Shown: positions 1-24,885 of the stretch, piece by piece
Numbering within the stretch: position 1 is the first letter of the stretch
How the letters are laid out: each line of letters starts with the position of its first letter
Assembly (NCBI GenBank): GCA_963662155.1
Contig: OY759269.1
Location: 15,061,069-15,125,068 of the forward strand
DNA: 64,000 nucleotides
Origin: Lamellibrachia columna
Taxonomy: Eukaryota > Annelida > Polychaeta > Sabellida > Siboglinidae
Direction: 5' to 3'
The notes under the pieces: model-generated
Databases searched by the model: none
What the model saw: the letters and a program-made list of their open reading frames with translations, nothing else
What the model was told of the DNA's origin: nothing
Position numbers and translations under genes: made by a program

Positions 1-160
1 TCTATGCGAAGAAATACGCTATTATTAAATACAATAAAAAAATCAGTCATCAAAGTCAATCAAACAACATCGACACGACTACTACGACAACACACTTGCT
101 GATTTTTATCCTGACGTCACCATCATTTTAAATCAGATTTGGGAAATGTTAGAGATTTTA

Positions 161-440
161 TTTGGCGTACGTAACATGGGCCATCTTACGTCAAGGGGCC
201 GAGCTGCCCCAGGTTACCCTACTTATTTGGCATACATAATATGGGCCTTATTACTTCAAGGGGCCGAGCTGCCCCAGGTTACCCTATTTATTTGTTGTAC
301 GTAACATGGGCCATCTTACTTCAAGGGGCCGAGCTTCCCCAGGTTACCCTATTTATTTGTTGTACGTAACATAGGCCATCTTACGTAATATGGGCCTTCT
401 TACTTCAAGGGGCCAGAGCTGCCCCAGAATACCCTACTTA
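161..440. repeat. Tandem repeat, about 65 bp x 4-5
   Basis: Units start near 165, 229, 296 and 359. They share a core reading ggggccgagctgcccc followed by aggttaccct. The core holds an interrupted palindrome (ggggc/gcccc). The last unit is incomplete. No coding potential is evident. Bases 1-160 show nothing I can name. Confidence 0.85.
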
Positions 441-484
441 TTTATATGTGTGGGCCGAGTTCCACATGGAGAACAACGTGACTA

Positions 485-668
485 ATCACCACGATAGTAG
501 CTACCGGCGTCAGCCGAACCCACGCTGTCTGACACGACGTGGTCAGAATTATATAACAATGACCAACCAACAATGCCTCCGCCAGTAGGTGGAAGCTCTT
601 GTCCAAACCGACCAAAACAAAACCGTTTGCTCGTGTTGCAGTTATCTTCTTTGTATCGGAATTGTTTC
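485..668 (-). pseudogene. Decayed second half-exon of an inverted Ig-domain paralogue
   Basis: Translated on the minus strand, this segment parallels the second Ig-1 exon of the plus-strand gene (11792-12044). Both read x-x-Y-(R/K) near the start, then IVGW or MVGW, then SD and a terminal YY. Two hallmark residues are gone: the C-strand Trp aligns with Arg, and the last Cys of the YYC motif is Arg (SYYRGD). The acceptor AG expected before the exon is not present near 669. A donor-like GTGATT follows in phase 1, as in the intact paralogue. I read it as the partner of the half-exon at 6707-6825, in the same orientation. The homology is recognisable but weak, so this is an inference. Confidence 0.45.
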
Positions 669-720
669 ACAATAATGTTATTCCTTTTGTGTTAGCACGG
701 TGATAATGGTTATGACAACA

Positions 721-956
<236 letters not shown>

Positions 957-997
957 TAGTCTGATATACACATTTATGAAATAATGTGCTCAGTAAC

Positions 998-1661
998 TGT
1001 TTCGGCAGTTTACCCAGTTTATTGTACACGTTTTAGCCGCTAGGGACTTGACCTCGTTAGTGACACGCCTCAGTGACCACGCGTCATTATTCGCCAGTCG
1101 CTGTATCGCCTGCTCGCCTGCGCGACTGTTCGCCGTATCACGTATTCTAATTTAGCCACTGTTTCACGCACTAAATGTGAGTATAGAACTGTAGATTATT
1201 GACTTATAGTACACATAGTTGTATTTGTCGTAGTAATTAGAATGAATACATAGCTTAGTAATAGATTCGTTTGTTTCATAGCATCTATCGTATTACGTAC
1301 ATCTAGCGAAAGTCGGCCCGCTAGCAGCACAGCTCTAAGCTTATTGTCCACGCCGCTACACGTGTTTATGTAGGTCATGTGCGCCTATCGCTGTTAGGCT
1401 ACGTTCTATGTGCTATCCGCCTATATACAGTGCAGTATAATTGTGTTATTTCTAAAGTATAGTACTATTGTAGTTTTGATAGTTAGTCTAGTATGATGCG
1501 TAATTAGGCTTAGGCTTACTGTTAGCTTTATTTAATACACTTCGCCCTAACAAGTTAACTTATTGTTCTTATTATTCTTTGCAGTTCGACAGATGTATTT
1601 TGTAGCGGGTTATCGCCAATAAAACCTGTACGGAAACGAAACAGTGTGCATCGCCGAATTA
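998..1661 (+). repeat. 5' LTR of the BEL/Pao element
   Basis: It begins TGTTTCGGCAG and ends near CCGAATTA. Compared with the 3' LTR I see two substitutions (near 1106 and 1124) and one 2-bp indel near 1542. An aataaa polyadenylation signal lies at about 1618, near the LTR end. The exact 3' boundary is set by the TSD and could shift by one base. Confidence 0.9.
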
Positions 1662-1699
1662 GTCGAAATTTATGTAGCCTACTGAAAGTGCACTACGCC

Positions 1700-4600
1700 A
1701 TGGAAGAAGTAGTTCGGGCCTACGAAGTCCTAAAGAAAACGCGCACGATCAAAAAGGGTCTGCTGACGAGGTGCGTCAACAGACTGCGCGCAGTTGTCGG
1801 CCAAGGAGCTGACGTACAGGCCGACACTGTAGATGATGCTCGACGCCGCGCACGACTCTTGCTTGAAGAACTCAATAACATCAACGTGCAGATGGAGACC
1901 GTCTTGCTGGAGAATGACATCGCAAGAGAAGACGACGAAGAAGGCGTCTCACGTCCAACGGCTCGCTTCGTCGATGTTGAGAGTAACGTTGAAGAAGTCA
2001 CCGCTAGAGAAATAGAGATCGACAAGCTGCAGACAGGGTGGACGCACGATACGCAACCCGCCGACGCCAACGCCAACGCCGACGTTCTCGCCAAGACGCT
2101 CGAAGCACTGAGCATCATCACCGACAAGCTAGTCACCCCGAGAGAAAGCGCATCAATCCGCACGACAGGAATGCATCCGCCAAGATGGGATGGCCAAAAC
2201 AAGAATTTCTACTCGTGGCGATTGCAGCTAGAACAATACTTCAACTCCGCTGGTATCAGCAAGGAGGCAGACAAGCTGATGTACATACTGCACGCCTCAG
2301 TTCTGCCGTCTCGAGTGACCGCCTCTATCGACAGCTGCACTGCTATGAGCGGCCCTAACGGAGTATGGTGCCGGCTAGAAGAGAAGATACCGAAGGCAGC
2401 TGTAGTCCAAGAAATCATCGCTGACATGGACGGCATTCGACCGATCAGACAGAATGCAGCATCAGAGATGAGAGCCGTATTGGATCGATTGACCGACTTT
2501 GCGCGACGAATCACGGAAATCGGCAATGAGAGCGAACTCGACTCGCCCACAGTGGTACGCATCGTAAGCAGCAAGCTGGAGCCAGAACTTTACTACGAGT
2601 GTGAACGCTGGATGCGACAGAACCACCCCGCAGAACAACTCTCCGTCAACAGAATCGTCGAATTTCTACGAGCAGAAACAGAGGCGCGTGAACGATTGAT
2701 GCCAGCCAAATCGACCAGGACTGAGAAGAAATCGTCACTCCATCACGTCAACGGAACCGGAACGTCATTTACCGATCCGTGTATCTTGGGCTGCGGAGTT
2801 CACCACAAGTTTATCGACTGCCAGGCGTTTCAAGCGATGCAACCTGCACAACGCCGCGATGTCATCAGAACCGACGGACGCTGCTTCAGCTGTTACGGTC
2901 GTCACCGAAGTAGCGACTGTACACGGCCGAAGCGATGCATCGAATGCGGTGATCGACATCACAGACTACTCAACTGTCAACCGAATCGCCAGTTGTCAGC
3001 GCCAACGTCAACGACACGTCGTGCCTCGCCACCTACGTCACAGATGAACCCTGCATCCGCCAGTTTTACGCCACAGCAAGGCGCCGCAACGTCAACGCCA
3101 ACCTTCCTTGGTCACCTGCACGGGAATCAAGGCCGGTTCTCGCCGTCAACCTACGTGGAGGTTCGTGACTCGACTGGAGCGTGGCACAAGATAGTCGCTT
3201 TTCTCGACACCGGAAGCGACACCACCCTCGTGAGACATTCACTGGCAAAGCGACTTGGCATCACCGGCGATGATCAAGTCATCCGTTACGGTGTGGCAGG
3301 GGGCGGAGTCAGATCTGAGAAGAGTGCGAGATACGTGCTTCGCGTGCGACCGGTGCAAAGAGACGCGAGCATCGCCTACGACATCAACGCCATGGGAATC
3401 AAGGTGCCAGCACACGACGCGCCCGCGATCGACAGCAGCCTGTTTCAACAGTACGAGTACCTTCAACCGGCGCGAGATTGCGTTCCATTGGCGAAAGAGA
3501 AAATTGACCTGCTGGTAGGATACGACCAGGCCTACCTGATCTCAACACTTCACACGATCTCCTCACCTACGAACGAAGCGCAACTACCGAGTGCAGCCTG
3601 CACACGGTTGGGCTGGGTGCTCTATGGTGGTCAGATACAGCCCCCAAGAGCCGTCGCTAGATCTGCAGTTCACCACGTGCAGCGACTCATCGAAGATGAC
3701 ATCAAGAAGCTGTTCTACTCCGACGTAGCGGGGGTCAAGCCGACGACCGCCTGCATCTGCAGTGACAAGGAACTAGCTGAATCGAAGTTTTTACTACACG
3801 CCAAGACAACTACTTCCATCACAAAGGAAGGAAGAATCAAAGTCTTCATGCCTTGGCGTGATGGATACCCTGAGGCTCTCCCTTTCAACAAGGAGAAGAC
3901 AGTTGCCAGAATGTATCAGCAAGAGATACAGGACACACACCCGCGCTTCATGGACGAGTTTCGCTACGTCCCGTCCAACATGAACGCCGCCGACGCGCTC
4001 ACGAAGCCTCTCTCAGTACGTGAACTCCAGTACTGGCATGAGGGACCGCTCTTCTTACGTCAACATGAAGACACGTGGCCGCAAGAGTCTACATGCGAAC
4101 AAGACTCTGAGATTGAAGCCGCCACACGAATCGAAGGTCGCAACGAGAAAGCTCGCACGCCACGTCACCGCCGTATACATCATGTTCGCGCCAATGATGT
4201 ATGCATCGCCGACATGACCATTGCAGATCGACTCGTCGCTCAAGTCAGCGAATGGGACCGCCTTACCCGCCACGTTGCGCGCTGGAGACGAATACTGCAA
4301 CCGAGAGTTAACCTCGCCGATACAAGAACGATTGGAGCAGAAGAACTGAAGGACGCTCAGCAAGCGCTTTTCTTCCTCTGCCAGTCGGAGTTCCGAGAAG
4401 ACTTTGCCGCGTGTCGCTCAACATTCGCCAGCATCGCTCCAGTGCTCGACGCCAAGGGCATTGTCCGCGCCGAGGGACGCATCGGACAGTTGCCTCTGCA
4501 TCCTGATGTGTGCCACCCGATCATCCTACCAGGAAACGGTCCACTCGTCGAACTCTACGCTCGCCGAAAACACATACGATATCTACACCAGGGGTACCGA

Positions 4601-5722
4601 GTGGTGCTCGCAAACATCGCCAAGGAAGGAATCCACATCGGCAATGGGAAAGAACTGCTGAAGTCTGTGGCGAGTAAATGTCTGTACTGTCGCACCAGGC
4701 GGGAGTCCATGCTACAACAACAGATGGGCATCTTACCTGCCTTCCGAGGAAACCCCTGTACGCCACCGTTCGCCGCTGTGGCCGTTGACTTTTTCGGACC
4801 GCTACAGACAAAAGTCAGCAGAAACGTTACGACAGAATCATCTGTGATGATCGTGACGTGTACTACCACACGAGTCGTCCACCTGGAGCTAACCAGCAGC
4901 GCATCCACTGAATCATTCCTACTCGCGTGGCGTCGATTTGTCTCACGCCGAGGTGTACACCCGACGACAGTCTTCAGTGATCGAGGCAAGAACTTCCAGG
5001 GGGCGCAGCGACCGCTCCGTGATGCGATCGACTCGTGGGACGTTTCGCGTCTCAAGCGAGAACTCGCTGCCGAACGAACACACTTCGAGTGGCAGTTCAA
5101 CGTGCCGAAGGCGAGCCACATGAACGGTGTCGTCGAGTCCCTCATACGTAGCTGCCGCCGAGGACTCGATGCTGCCGTCAACTACCTCAAGCGCCGATTC
5201 ACCTTCGAGGAATGGCAGACCTTCCTCTCGGAGGTGATGTACGTCATCAACTCGAGACCGCTGTTTCCCGACGGACCTGATCCTGTCGGGTCACCGGCGG
5301 TCACCGGCAACGACATTCTTCACCCCTTCGACCAGCCAACGGTGCCGCAGCCCGTTGTCGAGGACCGTCCACATCCGCGAGACGTTGTGAAAGCTCTGCA
5401 TCAGCGTGTCCAGTTGTTCTGGGAGACGTGGCTGAGATACATGCCGCCGCATCTCATCGCTCGCTCGAAGTGGTTTCACTCGCGGCAGAACCTGCAAGTC
5501 GGCGACTTGGTGCTTCTACTGGAGCCCGGGATGAAGGGCGCGGCCGCCCCACGCGCTCTGTGGGAACGTGCCGTCGTCACAGCTGTCCAGCCCGGTGATG
5601 ATGGCCTAGTACGGAAGGCTACCGTGCGAACAGCCAACGCAAGGCTCTATGATCGGCCTATTCACAAGATGTGCCTGATCGCCACCGACGACGAATTGAG
5701 CAACGGCTTACGAAGAAAATGA
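1700..5722 (+). CDS. BEL/Pao Gag-Pol polyprotein with in-frame RT/RNase H deletion
   Basis: The frame is open for 1340 codons from an ATG in good Kozak context (gccatgg) at 1700; the open frame upstream starts with GTG inside the LTR and is unlikely to be used. Domain order: charged N-terminal Gag with a DUF1759-like region; CCHC-type knuckles at about residues 362-432; a retropepsin-like DUF1758 protease with FLDTGSD near residue 503; then directly a short RNase H tail (YVPSNMNAADALTKP) near residue 760; an integrase HHCC finger (about 957-1000) and integrase core with D in VDFFGP, D in SDRGKNF and E in VVESL; and a C-terminal region. Known BEL/Pao polyproteins carry RT with a YVDD-type motif between protease and RNase H. 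Here that whole block is missing, with the join around 3915-3955, and the frame is preserved. The element should therefore be non-autonomous. No stops or frameshifts are seen elsewhere. Confidence 0.88.
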   Translation: MEEVVRAYEVLKKTRTIKKGLLTRCVNRLRAVVGQGADVQADTVDDARRRARLLLEELNNINVQMETVLLENDIAREDDEEGVSRPTARFVDVESNVEEVTAREIEIDKLQTGWTHDTQPADANANADVLAKTLEALSIITDKLVTPRESASIRTTGMHPPRWDGQNKNFYSWRLQLEQYFNSAGISKEADKLMYILHASVLPSRVTASIDSCTAMSGPNGVWCRLEEKIPKAAVVQEIIADMDGIRPIRQNAASEMRAVLDRLTDFARRITEIGNESELDSPTVVRIVSSKLEPELYYECERWMRQNHPAEQLSVNRIVEFLRAETEARERLMPAKSTRTEKKSSLHHVNGTGTSFTDPCILGCGVHHKFIDCQAFQAMQPAQRRDVIRTDGRCFSCYGRHRSSDCTRPKRCIECGDRHHRLLNCQPNRQLSAPTSTTRRASPPTSQMNPASASFTPQQGAATSTPTFLGHLHGNQGRFSPSTYVEVRDSTGAWHKIVAFLDTGSDTTLVRHSLAKRLGITGDDQVIRYGVAGGGVRSEKSARYVLRVRPVQRDASIAYDINAMGIKVPAHDAPAIDSSLFQQYEYLQPARDCVPLAKEKIDLLVGYDQAYLISTLHTISSPTNEAQLPSAACTRLGWVLYGGQIQPPRAVARSAVHHVQRLIEDDIKKLFYSDVAGVKPTTACICSDKELAESKFLLHAKTTTSITKEGRIKVFMPWRDGYPEALPFNKEKTVARMYQQEIQDTHPRFMDEFRYVPSNMNAADALTKPLSVRELQYWHEGPLFLRQHEDTWPQESTCEQDSEIEAATRIEGRNEKARTPRHRRIHHVRANDVCIADMTIADRLVAQVSEWDRLTRHVARWRRILQPRVNLADTRTIGAEELKDAQQALFFLCQSEFREDFAACRSTFASIAPVLDAKGIVRAEGRIGQLPLHPDVCHPIILPGNGPLVELYARRKHIRYLHQGYRVVLANIAKEGIHIGNGKELLKSVASKCLYCRTRRESMLQQQMGILPAFRGNPCTPPFAAVAVDFFGPLQTKVSRNVTTESSVMIVTCTTTRVVHLELTSSASTESFLLAWRRFVSRRGVHPTTVFSDRGKNFQGAQRPLRDAIDSWDVSRLKRELAAERTHFEWQFNVPKASHMNGVVESLIRSCRRGLDAAVNYLKRRFTFEEWQTFLSEVMYVINSRPLFPDGPDPVGSPAVTGNDILHPFDQPTVPQPVVEDRPHPRDVVKALHQRVQLFWETWLRYMPPHLIARSKWFHSRQNLQVGDLVLLLEPGMKGAAAPRALWERAVVTAVQPGDDGLVRKATVRTANARLYDRPIHKMCLIATDDELSNGLRRK

Positions 5723-5802
5723 ACGTTATCATATTGCAAACTGCTCTGTTTACCGCTAATGTTTTATATTTTCCTTTTTTTTTTCAATTAGCTAGGCGGG
5801 AG

Positions 5803-6464
5803 TGTTTCGGCAGTTTACCCAGTTTATTGTACACGTTTTAGCCGCTAGGGACTTGACCTCGTTAGTGACACGCCTCAGTGACCACGCGTCATTATTCGCC
5901 AGTCGCCGTATCGCCTGCTCGCCTGCGCGCCTGTTCGCCGTATCACGTATTCTAATTTAGCCACTGTTTCACGCACTAAATGTGAGTATAGAACTGTAGA
6001 TTATTGACTTATAGTACACATAGTTGTATTTGTCGTAGTAATTAGAATGAATACATAGCTTAGTAATAGATTCGTTTGTTTCATAGCATCTATCGTATTA
6101 CGTACATCTAGCGAAAGTCGGCCCGCTAGCAGCACAGCTCTAAGCTTATTGTCCACGCCGCTACACGTGTTTATGTAGGTCATGTGCGCCTATCGCTGTT
6201 AGGCTACGTTCTATGTGCTATCCGCCTATATACAGTGCAGTATAATTGTGTTATTTCTAAAGTATAGTACTATTGTAGTTTTGATAGTTAGTCTAGTATG
6301 ATGCGTAATTAGGCTTAGGCTTACTGTTAGCTTTATTTAACACTTCGCCCTAACAAGTTAACTTATTGTTCTTATTATTCTTTGCAGTTCGACAGATGTA
6401 TTTTGTAGCGGGTTATCGCCAATAAAACCTGTACGGAAACGAAACAGTGTGCATCGCCGAATTA
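5803..6464 (+). repeat. 3' LTR of the BEL/Pao element
   Basis: Starts TGTTTCGGCAG like the 5' LTR and ends at CCGAATTA before the gtaac target duplication. Near-identity to the 5' LTR marks a recent insertion. Bases 5723-5802 between stop codon and LTR are T-rich, ending in the purine tract. Confidence 0.9.
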
Positions 6465-6706
6465 GTAACAGGTCACTTACCCTGCACAGAAAGAGTTACT
6501 GGAATTGATATGTTGTAGATGTGTTGATTGTCCGTAATTTTGCAGTAAAACTGATATTGGTCTGCAATAAGCGTGCGGGTAATATACAACAATGCGTTTG
6601 CTAGACTCGTGGTTGTTATTTTGTACGACAGTGATATAAATGACATGCATTTAACCGAAACATGTGTTTATATGCTAAACGGCAATGCGTATGTAAATGA
6701 ACTCAC

Positions 6707-6825
6707 TGAGCGAATAATTGCGTCGCTAGGTGTCGCCACACACGTCAACAACACTGGGTCTCCTACCCACACTGGGTTCTTCGACATGCGTACTTCCGCC
6801 TTTGTGACTCCAAAGGCATCTGCCA
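6707..6825 (-). pseudogene. First half-exon of an inverted Ig-domain paralogue
   Basis: Read on the minus strand, an acceptor (GCTGGTTTCAG) precedes 119 nt that begin in phase 1 and end in phase 0 at a canonical donor, TCA|GTGAGT. The peptide carries NPVWVGDPVLLTCVATPS, closely matching NPVWVGDPELMTCVATPS of the plus-strand exon at 10149-10267, which is also 119 nt. The strong similarity continues upstream of the acceptor. This half-exon itself is undamaged. Its downstream partner (485-668) has lost the Ig Trp and Cys, and a 5.5-kb BEL element lies between them, so I call the paralogue a probable pseudogene. It could be a live exon if another second half exists outside the window. Confidence 0.6.
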
Positions 6826-6975
6826 CTGAAACCAGCATTGCGACGCACTTTAATCTACTCAAATGAGACTTTTGTCTACCCAAAACGCACAGATAGATCA
6901 TTCTCGTCTCATTTCAAATTCATTTTGCAATTTTGGATATCCACTATTTTGAGCCTTACCATATTTAACGGATGA

Positions 6976-7188
6976 ATGTATGTTTGTATGTATGTATGTA
7001 TGTATGTATGTATGTATGTATGTATGTATGTATGTATGTATGTATGTATGTATTTATGTATGTATGTATGTATGTATGTATGTATGTATGTATGTATTTA
7101 TGTATGTATGTATGTATGTATGTATGTATGTATGTATGTATGTATGTATGTATGTATGTATGTATGTATGTATTTATGTATGTATGTG

Positions 7189-7222
<34 letters not shown>

Positions 7223-7235
7223 TGTATTTATGTAT
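6976..7235. repeat. (TGTA)n microsatellite
   Basis: About 260 bp of tgta with a few tttatgta interruptions. It separates two copies of a duplicated segment (about 6805-6960 and 7240-7375). Confidence 0.97.
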
Positions 7236-7239
7236 TATG

Positions 7240-7375
7240 ACTCCAAAGGCATCTGCCACTGAAACCAGCATTGCGACGCACATTAGTTTAGTTAAACATA
7301 TTATTTGCACAGATAGCTCATTTTCGTCTCATTTCAAATTCATTTTGCAAAAAACAAACATAACCAATATCCACC
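7240..7375 (-). repeat. Duplicated fragment of the Ig half-exon and its flank
   Basis: Bases from gactccaaaggcatctgcc onward repeat 6805-6960 with some divergence. On the minus strand the copy retains the acceptor and the first few codons of the Ig half-exon, then runs into the tgta repeat. It is a broken third copy and cannot encode a complete domain half. Confidence 0.75.
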
Positions 7376-8400
7376 GCAACATGCTAGCTCGTTTTTGCAA
7401 CTTTTGTATGCAGTTTTCATGAAATAATCAGAAAAACTATTCAATTAGTTAATGTATGGTCAAACATTAATTGAAGTGAAAATGGAAACGCTGAAAACAC
7501 ACGAATTTCAACCTTGGTGAAATTTGGTAACTTTGCCATTTGATATGCCAAAGGATAGATGCCTCGCCCAAGATCGGCATTGACCCGCAAAGTGTTTACA
7601 ATTTTGGATATTCACTATGCTGAGCCTTACCAGAACTAAAGAACAAAGTAGATTTTTTCGATGATTTGAAAAAAATACGCATTAAAAAAATTAAATCGAT
7701 TCCGGATGTTACTTAAACTATTCACACGCTATATTTTGGACATCAGTGAATAGGATTCGCGATAGGCTAGATCAGTTGAGGATAGAGTTTTAATGCTAAG
7801 GTTGGACGGTATGTCGAGCTCAATATTTATTACAGTATTTTACTTCGGGTTTTTCCACTGATCTAGTCTTCAGGAGTGGTCGGTATATGATGAACCCTCG
7901 AGGCAGTAATACATCTTTTCACTCTTAGATCACCTAATGATTAGTCCTACGGTTGGTCATCAGATATGAAATCGTGGGGTGTAAATTATACCTTGACAAC
8001 AGGTAATGAAAATATTAACAACACATTGATATAGTCTGATATACGCTTTCTCACTTGACAATTAACCATCGTATAAACGTGAAATCCCCCTGTGGCCTCA
8101 CTGCGGCAACGCAGATAATACTATTCTATTTTGTTCACGATACATTTGGCATGGGTGTGCTCTAGATATATTATTCACATCATGGTGATGATCATAGCGA
8201 AGTTTCGTTCGGCGGACGCGTGGTGTTCCTTACTCATTGTCCGACTCGTTAGTTTCTGTAGAAGTATTCGCGGAATTTTTTGATACTTTAATATCATATA
8301 GCTTTTACCCCCACATCACACTTCCTACTAGGCTCTCCAAAAATAATGGAACCCTAATTGATAATTTCTTTTGCAAATTCACTAAATCTACAATGATTTA
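7376..8400. other. AT-rich spacer, no gene seen
   Basis: No exon-like or transposon coding similarity recognised. A short echo of 6935-6960 (ttttggata..cactat..tgagccttaccag) occurs near 7602-7631, so the region belongs to the duplicated block. Confidence 0.5.
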
Positions 8401-8612
8401 ACAACATTTAACAAGATTTGCCATCCAAGCCAAAGGCCCAGATGGCAAGTGGACAAGGAAGCCATTGGCTTATCGAGAGTCCAACAATGTTCATTTACTT
8501 ATAACCCGCCCTCCTGAGATATGTGTCAACCTTGTTTTTAAACATATTCACGCTGCTAGCAGTTACACAATCTGTAGACAATTTGTTCCATTCATTTATT
8601 GTCCTCTGAAAG
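8401..8612 (-). mobile_element. 5'-truncated LINE 3' end (same family as 28.5-31.3 kb)
   Basis: On the minus strand this matches the last codons and the 3' UTR of the LINE at 31110-31310, including the terminal segment with ccatctgggcctttggctt and the ttgttaaa tail. Similarity stops near 8612, the 5' truncation point. Confidence 0.85.
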
Positions 8613-9780
8613 AATTATTAAAATATATGCAAAAATTAAAAAGTTATGCCATTTTAATCATACATTGATTGAAAGAAAACACAAAAGTGAGTGTATTTTT
8701 CCGCACAAAATTTTCGAATTTTTACCGTATTAAAATCGCAATATCTTTTTATCTAATAAAGATATATTAATAAAATAAGCAGTTTTCGGTTCCTTTACAT
8801 TTCACCTTTCATTTAAATCAATTGCCAATGTTCTATCATGATATCTAATTTTTCTTTGAAGTGCCTACTAGTAGCTAGCCTGCGCGCGTGAGTGACTTTT
8901 CTTTCAAATTACCCCTGCAACAACTAACAGTTATATGTAGATTCTGCACATATTTGTTTCAATTAATAAACTCTTATGTGAATAAATCTCTCAATTTCAG
9001 CGAAAACGGCACCAATTCTTTGACATAATTAGAAGTAAAAAACAATCACGTCGCCATGCCAACCAATAGTTTATACCATTGCGTGAAACAGAAATATGTT
9101 CGTGCCAATTGCATTATGGGAAAACTAGAAAGGGCGAATATTCTTGAAAGAAAGGGACCACAAAATATTGGCGGCGCTAACGTGTCCGACATTAAGAATT
9201 TATTCAGATGTACACTATTTGTAGATGTTATTTTGTTAGTCAGAATTGTGAAAATTATTCGAATGGATCTTTATGCGTCATCGGCTATCGGCATCGATCG
9301 TAACTTGAAACAAACACAAATTAACTTTTTTAAGTCAAAGGTTGTACTGTCGATTGAAACTGCCAATAATAAACGCAAACGGTACATGTTTTTTTGTAAA
9401 GGAACGTTAATTTATAACTTAAAAACAGTATACAATTGACGTACTATCAGTGGAGTCTCCGGCGGACAAAGAAAAAGTTTGTTCGGAACTCATCCGATTT
9501 TAAGATAGCAAACCCTGATTTTTTGCAAGGCAAAACACTACTCCTTGTGGGTAAAATTTGGCTTTTGATAACAGTTTTGCTAATTTTGCTACTGACGTAG
9601 CTGTTACCATGTAAGCTATTTAAAAATTTTGCATGGGAACCCGCAACATTTGTTGCCTTACACTATGTAACTTTGTTTTTTTGTTACAAGCTTTGCCAAG
9701 AGGGTTATGCTCCTGAAACATATTTAAATTTCTGGCATTTTTAATTTTTCTCCATTATTGGCATCCATTTTGAAATATTA
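8613..9780. other. AT-rich region, one unsupported open frame
   Basis: An ATG-initiated plus-strand frame of 127 codons lies at 9056-9439. It is rich in Lys, Asn and Ile and matches no family I know. With this base composition it may be chance. Any signal-peptide exon of the Ig gene should lie in this general area, but I cannot point to it. Confidence 0.3.
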
Positions 9781-9919
9781 AAATGGCAAAACGAGTTCGT
9801 CATCCAGGCGATAATTGGTGGTTGTGCTTGTCATTAAGGGTTTGGTTTTGGCTATATGTCGGGGTATCCAGTCATTGTGACTGTTCACAGCGCCTCACCC
9901 TTCTCTGGCAGATACCTCT

Positions 9920-9985
9920 GACACACCTGTTCATTCCAACTCCATCTCGACTTCTCTTTCAAGCAGAGAAGTGGAGATGCCACTT
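9920..9985. repeat. Fragment of dispersed SINE-like repeat
   Basis: The stretch acctgttcattccaactcc plus atctcgacttctctt recurs at 17721-17760 inside a tRNA-derived SINE. The SINE head is not recognisable here. Confidence 0.55.
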
Positions 9986-10148
9986 CAGAAACTTCAATCA
10001 GAGGAACAACCCAAAGTTAAAAAATACCTTATTAAATAATGAGCGTGCCATACCATCTAACCTTAGCATTAAAGAGAATTAGTTATATTAGTATATGTAT
10101 AAGTATTATGTATGAGAAGACTAAAGTGCGTCACATTGCTGGTTTCAG

Positions 10149-24122
<13,974 letters not shown>

Positions 24123-24231
24123 GTCAGTGACATCGAAGAACGTCGCACAATTAATGCTCTTTTGAGTGTGTATATCTCCGAGCGATATCGCGCAACACGG
24201 TGGACAAAAATCGCTCGTGCAGCCAGGCATT

Positions 24232-24355
24232 AACATGTATTAACGACGCAGTGAGGATACCCTATGGTGCCTCTGCGTATTAACGACGCAGTGAGGATAC
24301 CCTATGGTGCCTCTGCATATTAACGACGCAGTGAGGATACCCTATGGTGCCACGA
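24232..24355. repeat. Tandem repeat, about 40 bp x 3
   Basis: Three copies of tattaacgacgcagtgagga followed by taccctatggtgcc. Immediately upstream, 24175-24232 is a diverged repeat of 23917-23972 (cgatac cgcg.gaca.cg and cgctcgtgcaacc). Confidence 0.9.
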
Positions 24356-24885
24356 GCTTACGGTAAAGCGACAACACACATGTGATATATCATGTCTTGT
24401 AACGCGACTTATTGACACTACATCGTAATGAAATCAAACAGTCACGTTAAAAACACGTCCACGTTAAAACGTGAACACGTAAATACAATTCTTGTTTCAT
24501 AGATAGCTCTGTTAATACATGAAACCTTCATGTAGAATATATAAACAGTAATATTTGTTTTACTTCTTAATAAATGGCACATGGCACAAATACACATGAG
24601 TGTTTTTTGAGAAACAATGTCCTATACAAAATTATAACCTACTTGCAGATATTTGTTGATGTTTTAAATAATACAACACCATCATTAATATCCTTCGATC
24701 CATGCATGTTAGTATATCATAGATAGCGTACACGTGTTTTTTGTTGACATTTCAGCTTTATATATGCGTTGGTGTGATCGAAAGTCAATGAAAAACTGCG
24801 GGCAAATACTTGCCACTCCACTGCATGACTTGACATAGCATTCGTTGGTGCAAAACATGTGTGTTTAGTCATTGCATCTACGTTG

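Larger units (their letters stand above)
993..6469 (+). mobile_element. BEL/Pao LTR retrotransposon lacking reverse transcriptase
   Basis: The element is bounded by near-identical LTRs of 664 and 662 bp and a 5-bp target-site duplication, gtaac, at 993-997 and 6465-6469. It has one long internal frame with gag, zinc-knuckle, protease and integrase modules in BEL/Pao order. A purine-rich stretch (ggcgggag) lies directly before the 3' LTR as the likely polypurine tract. I cannot see a clear tRNA primer-binding site directly after the 5' LTR. It sits between two half-exons of a minus-strand Ig remnant, so it probably inserted into that paralogue's intron. Confidence 0.9.

Noticed and set aside
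8465..8668. Small plus-strand protein MAYRESNNVHLL...
   Set aside because: It is antisense to the LINE 3' end and recurs at 31101-31331 for that reason.
9056..9439. 127-codon plus-strand gene
   Set aside because: No recognisable family, AT-driven composition and no splice context; kept only as a note.
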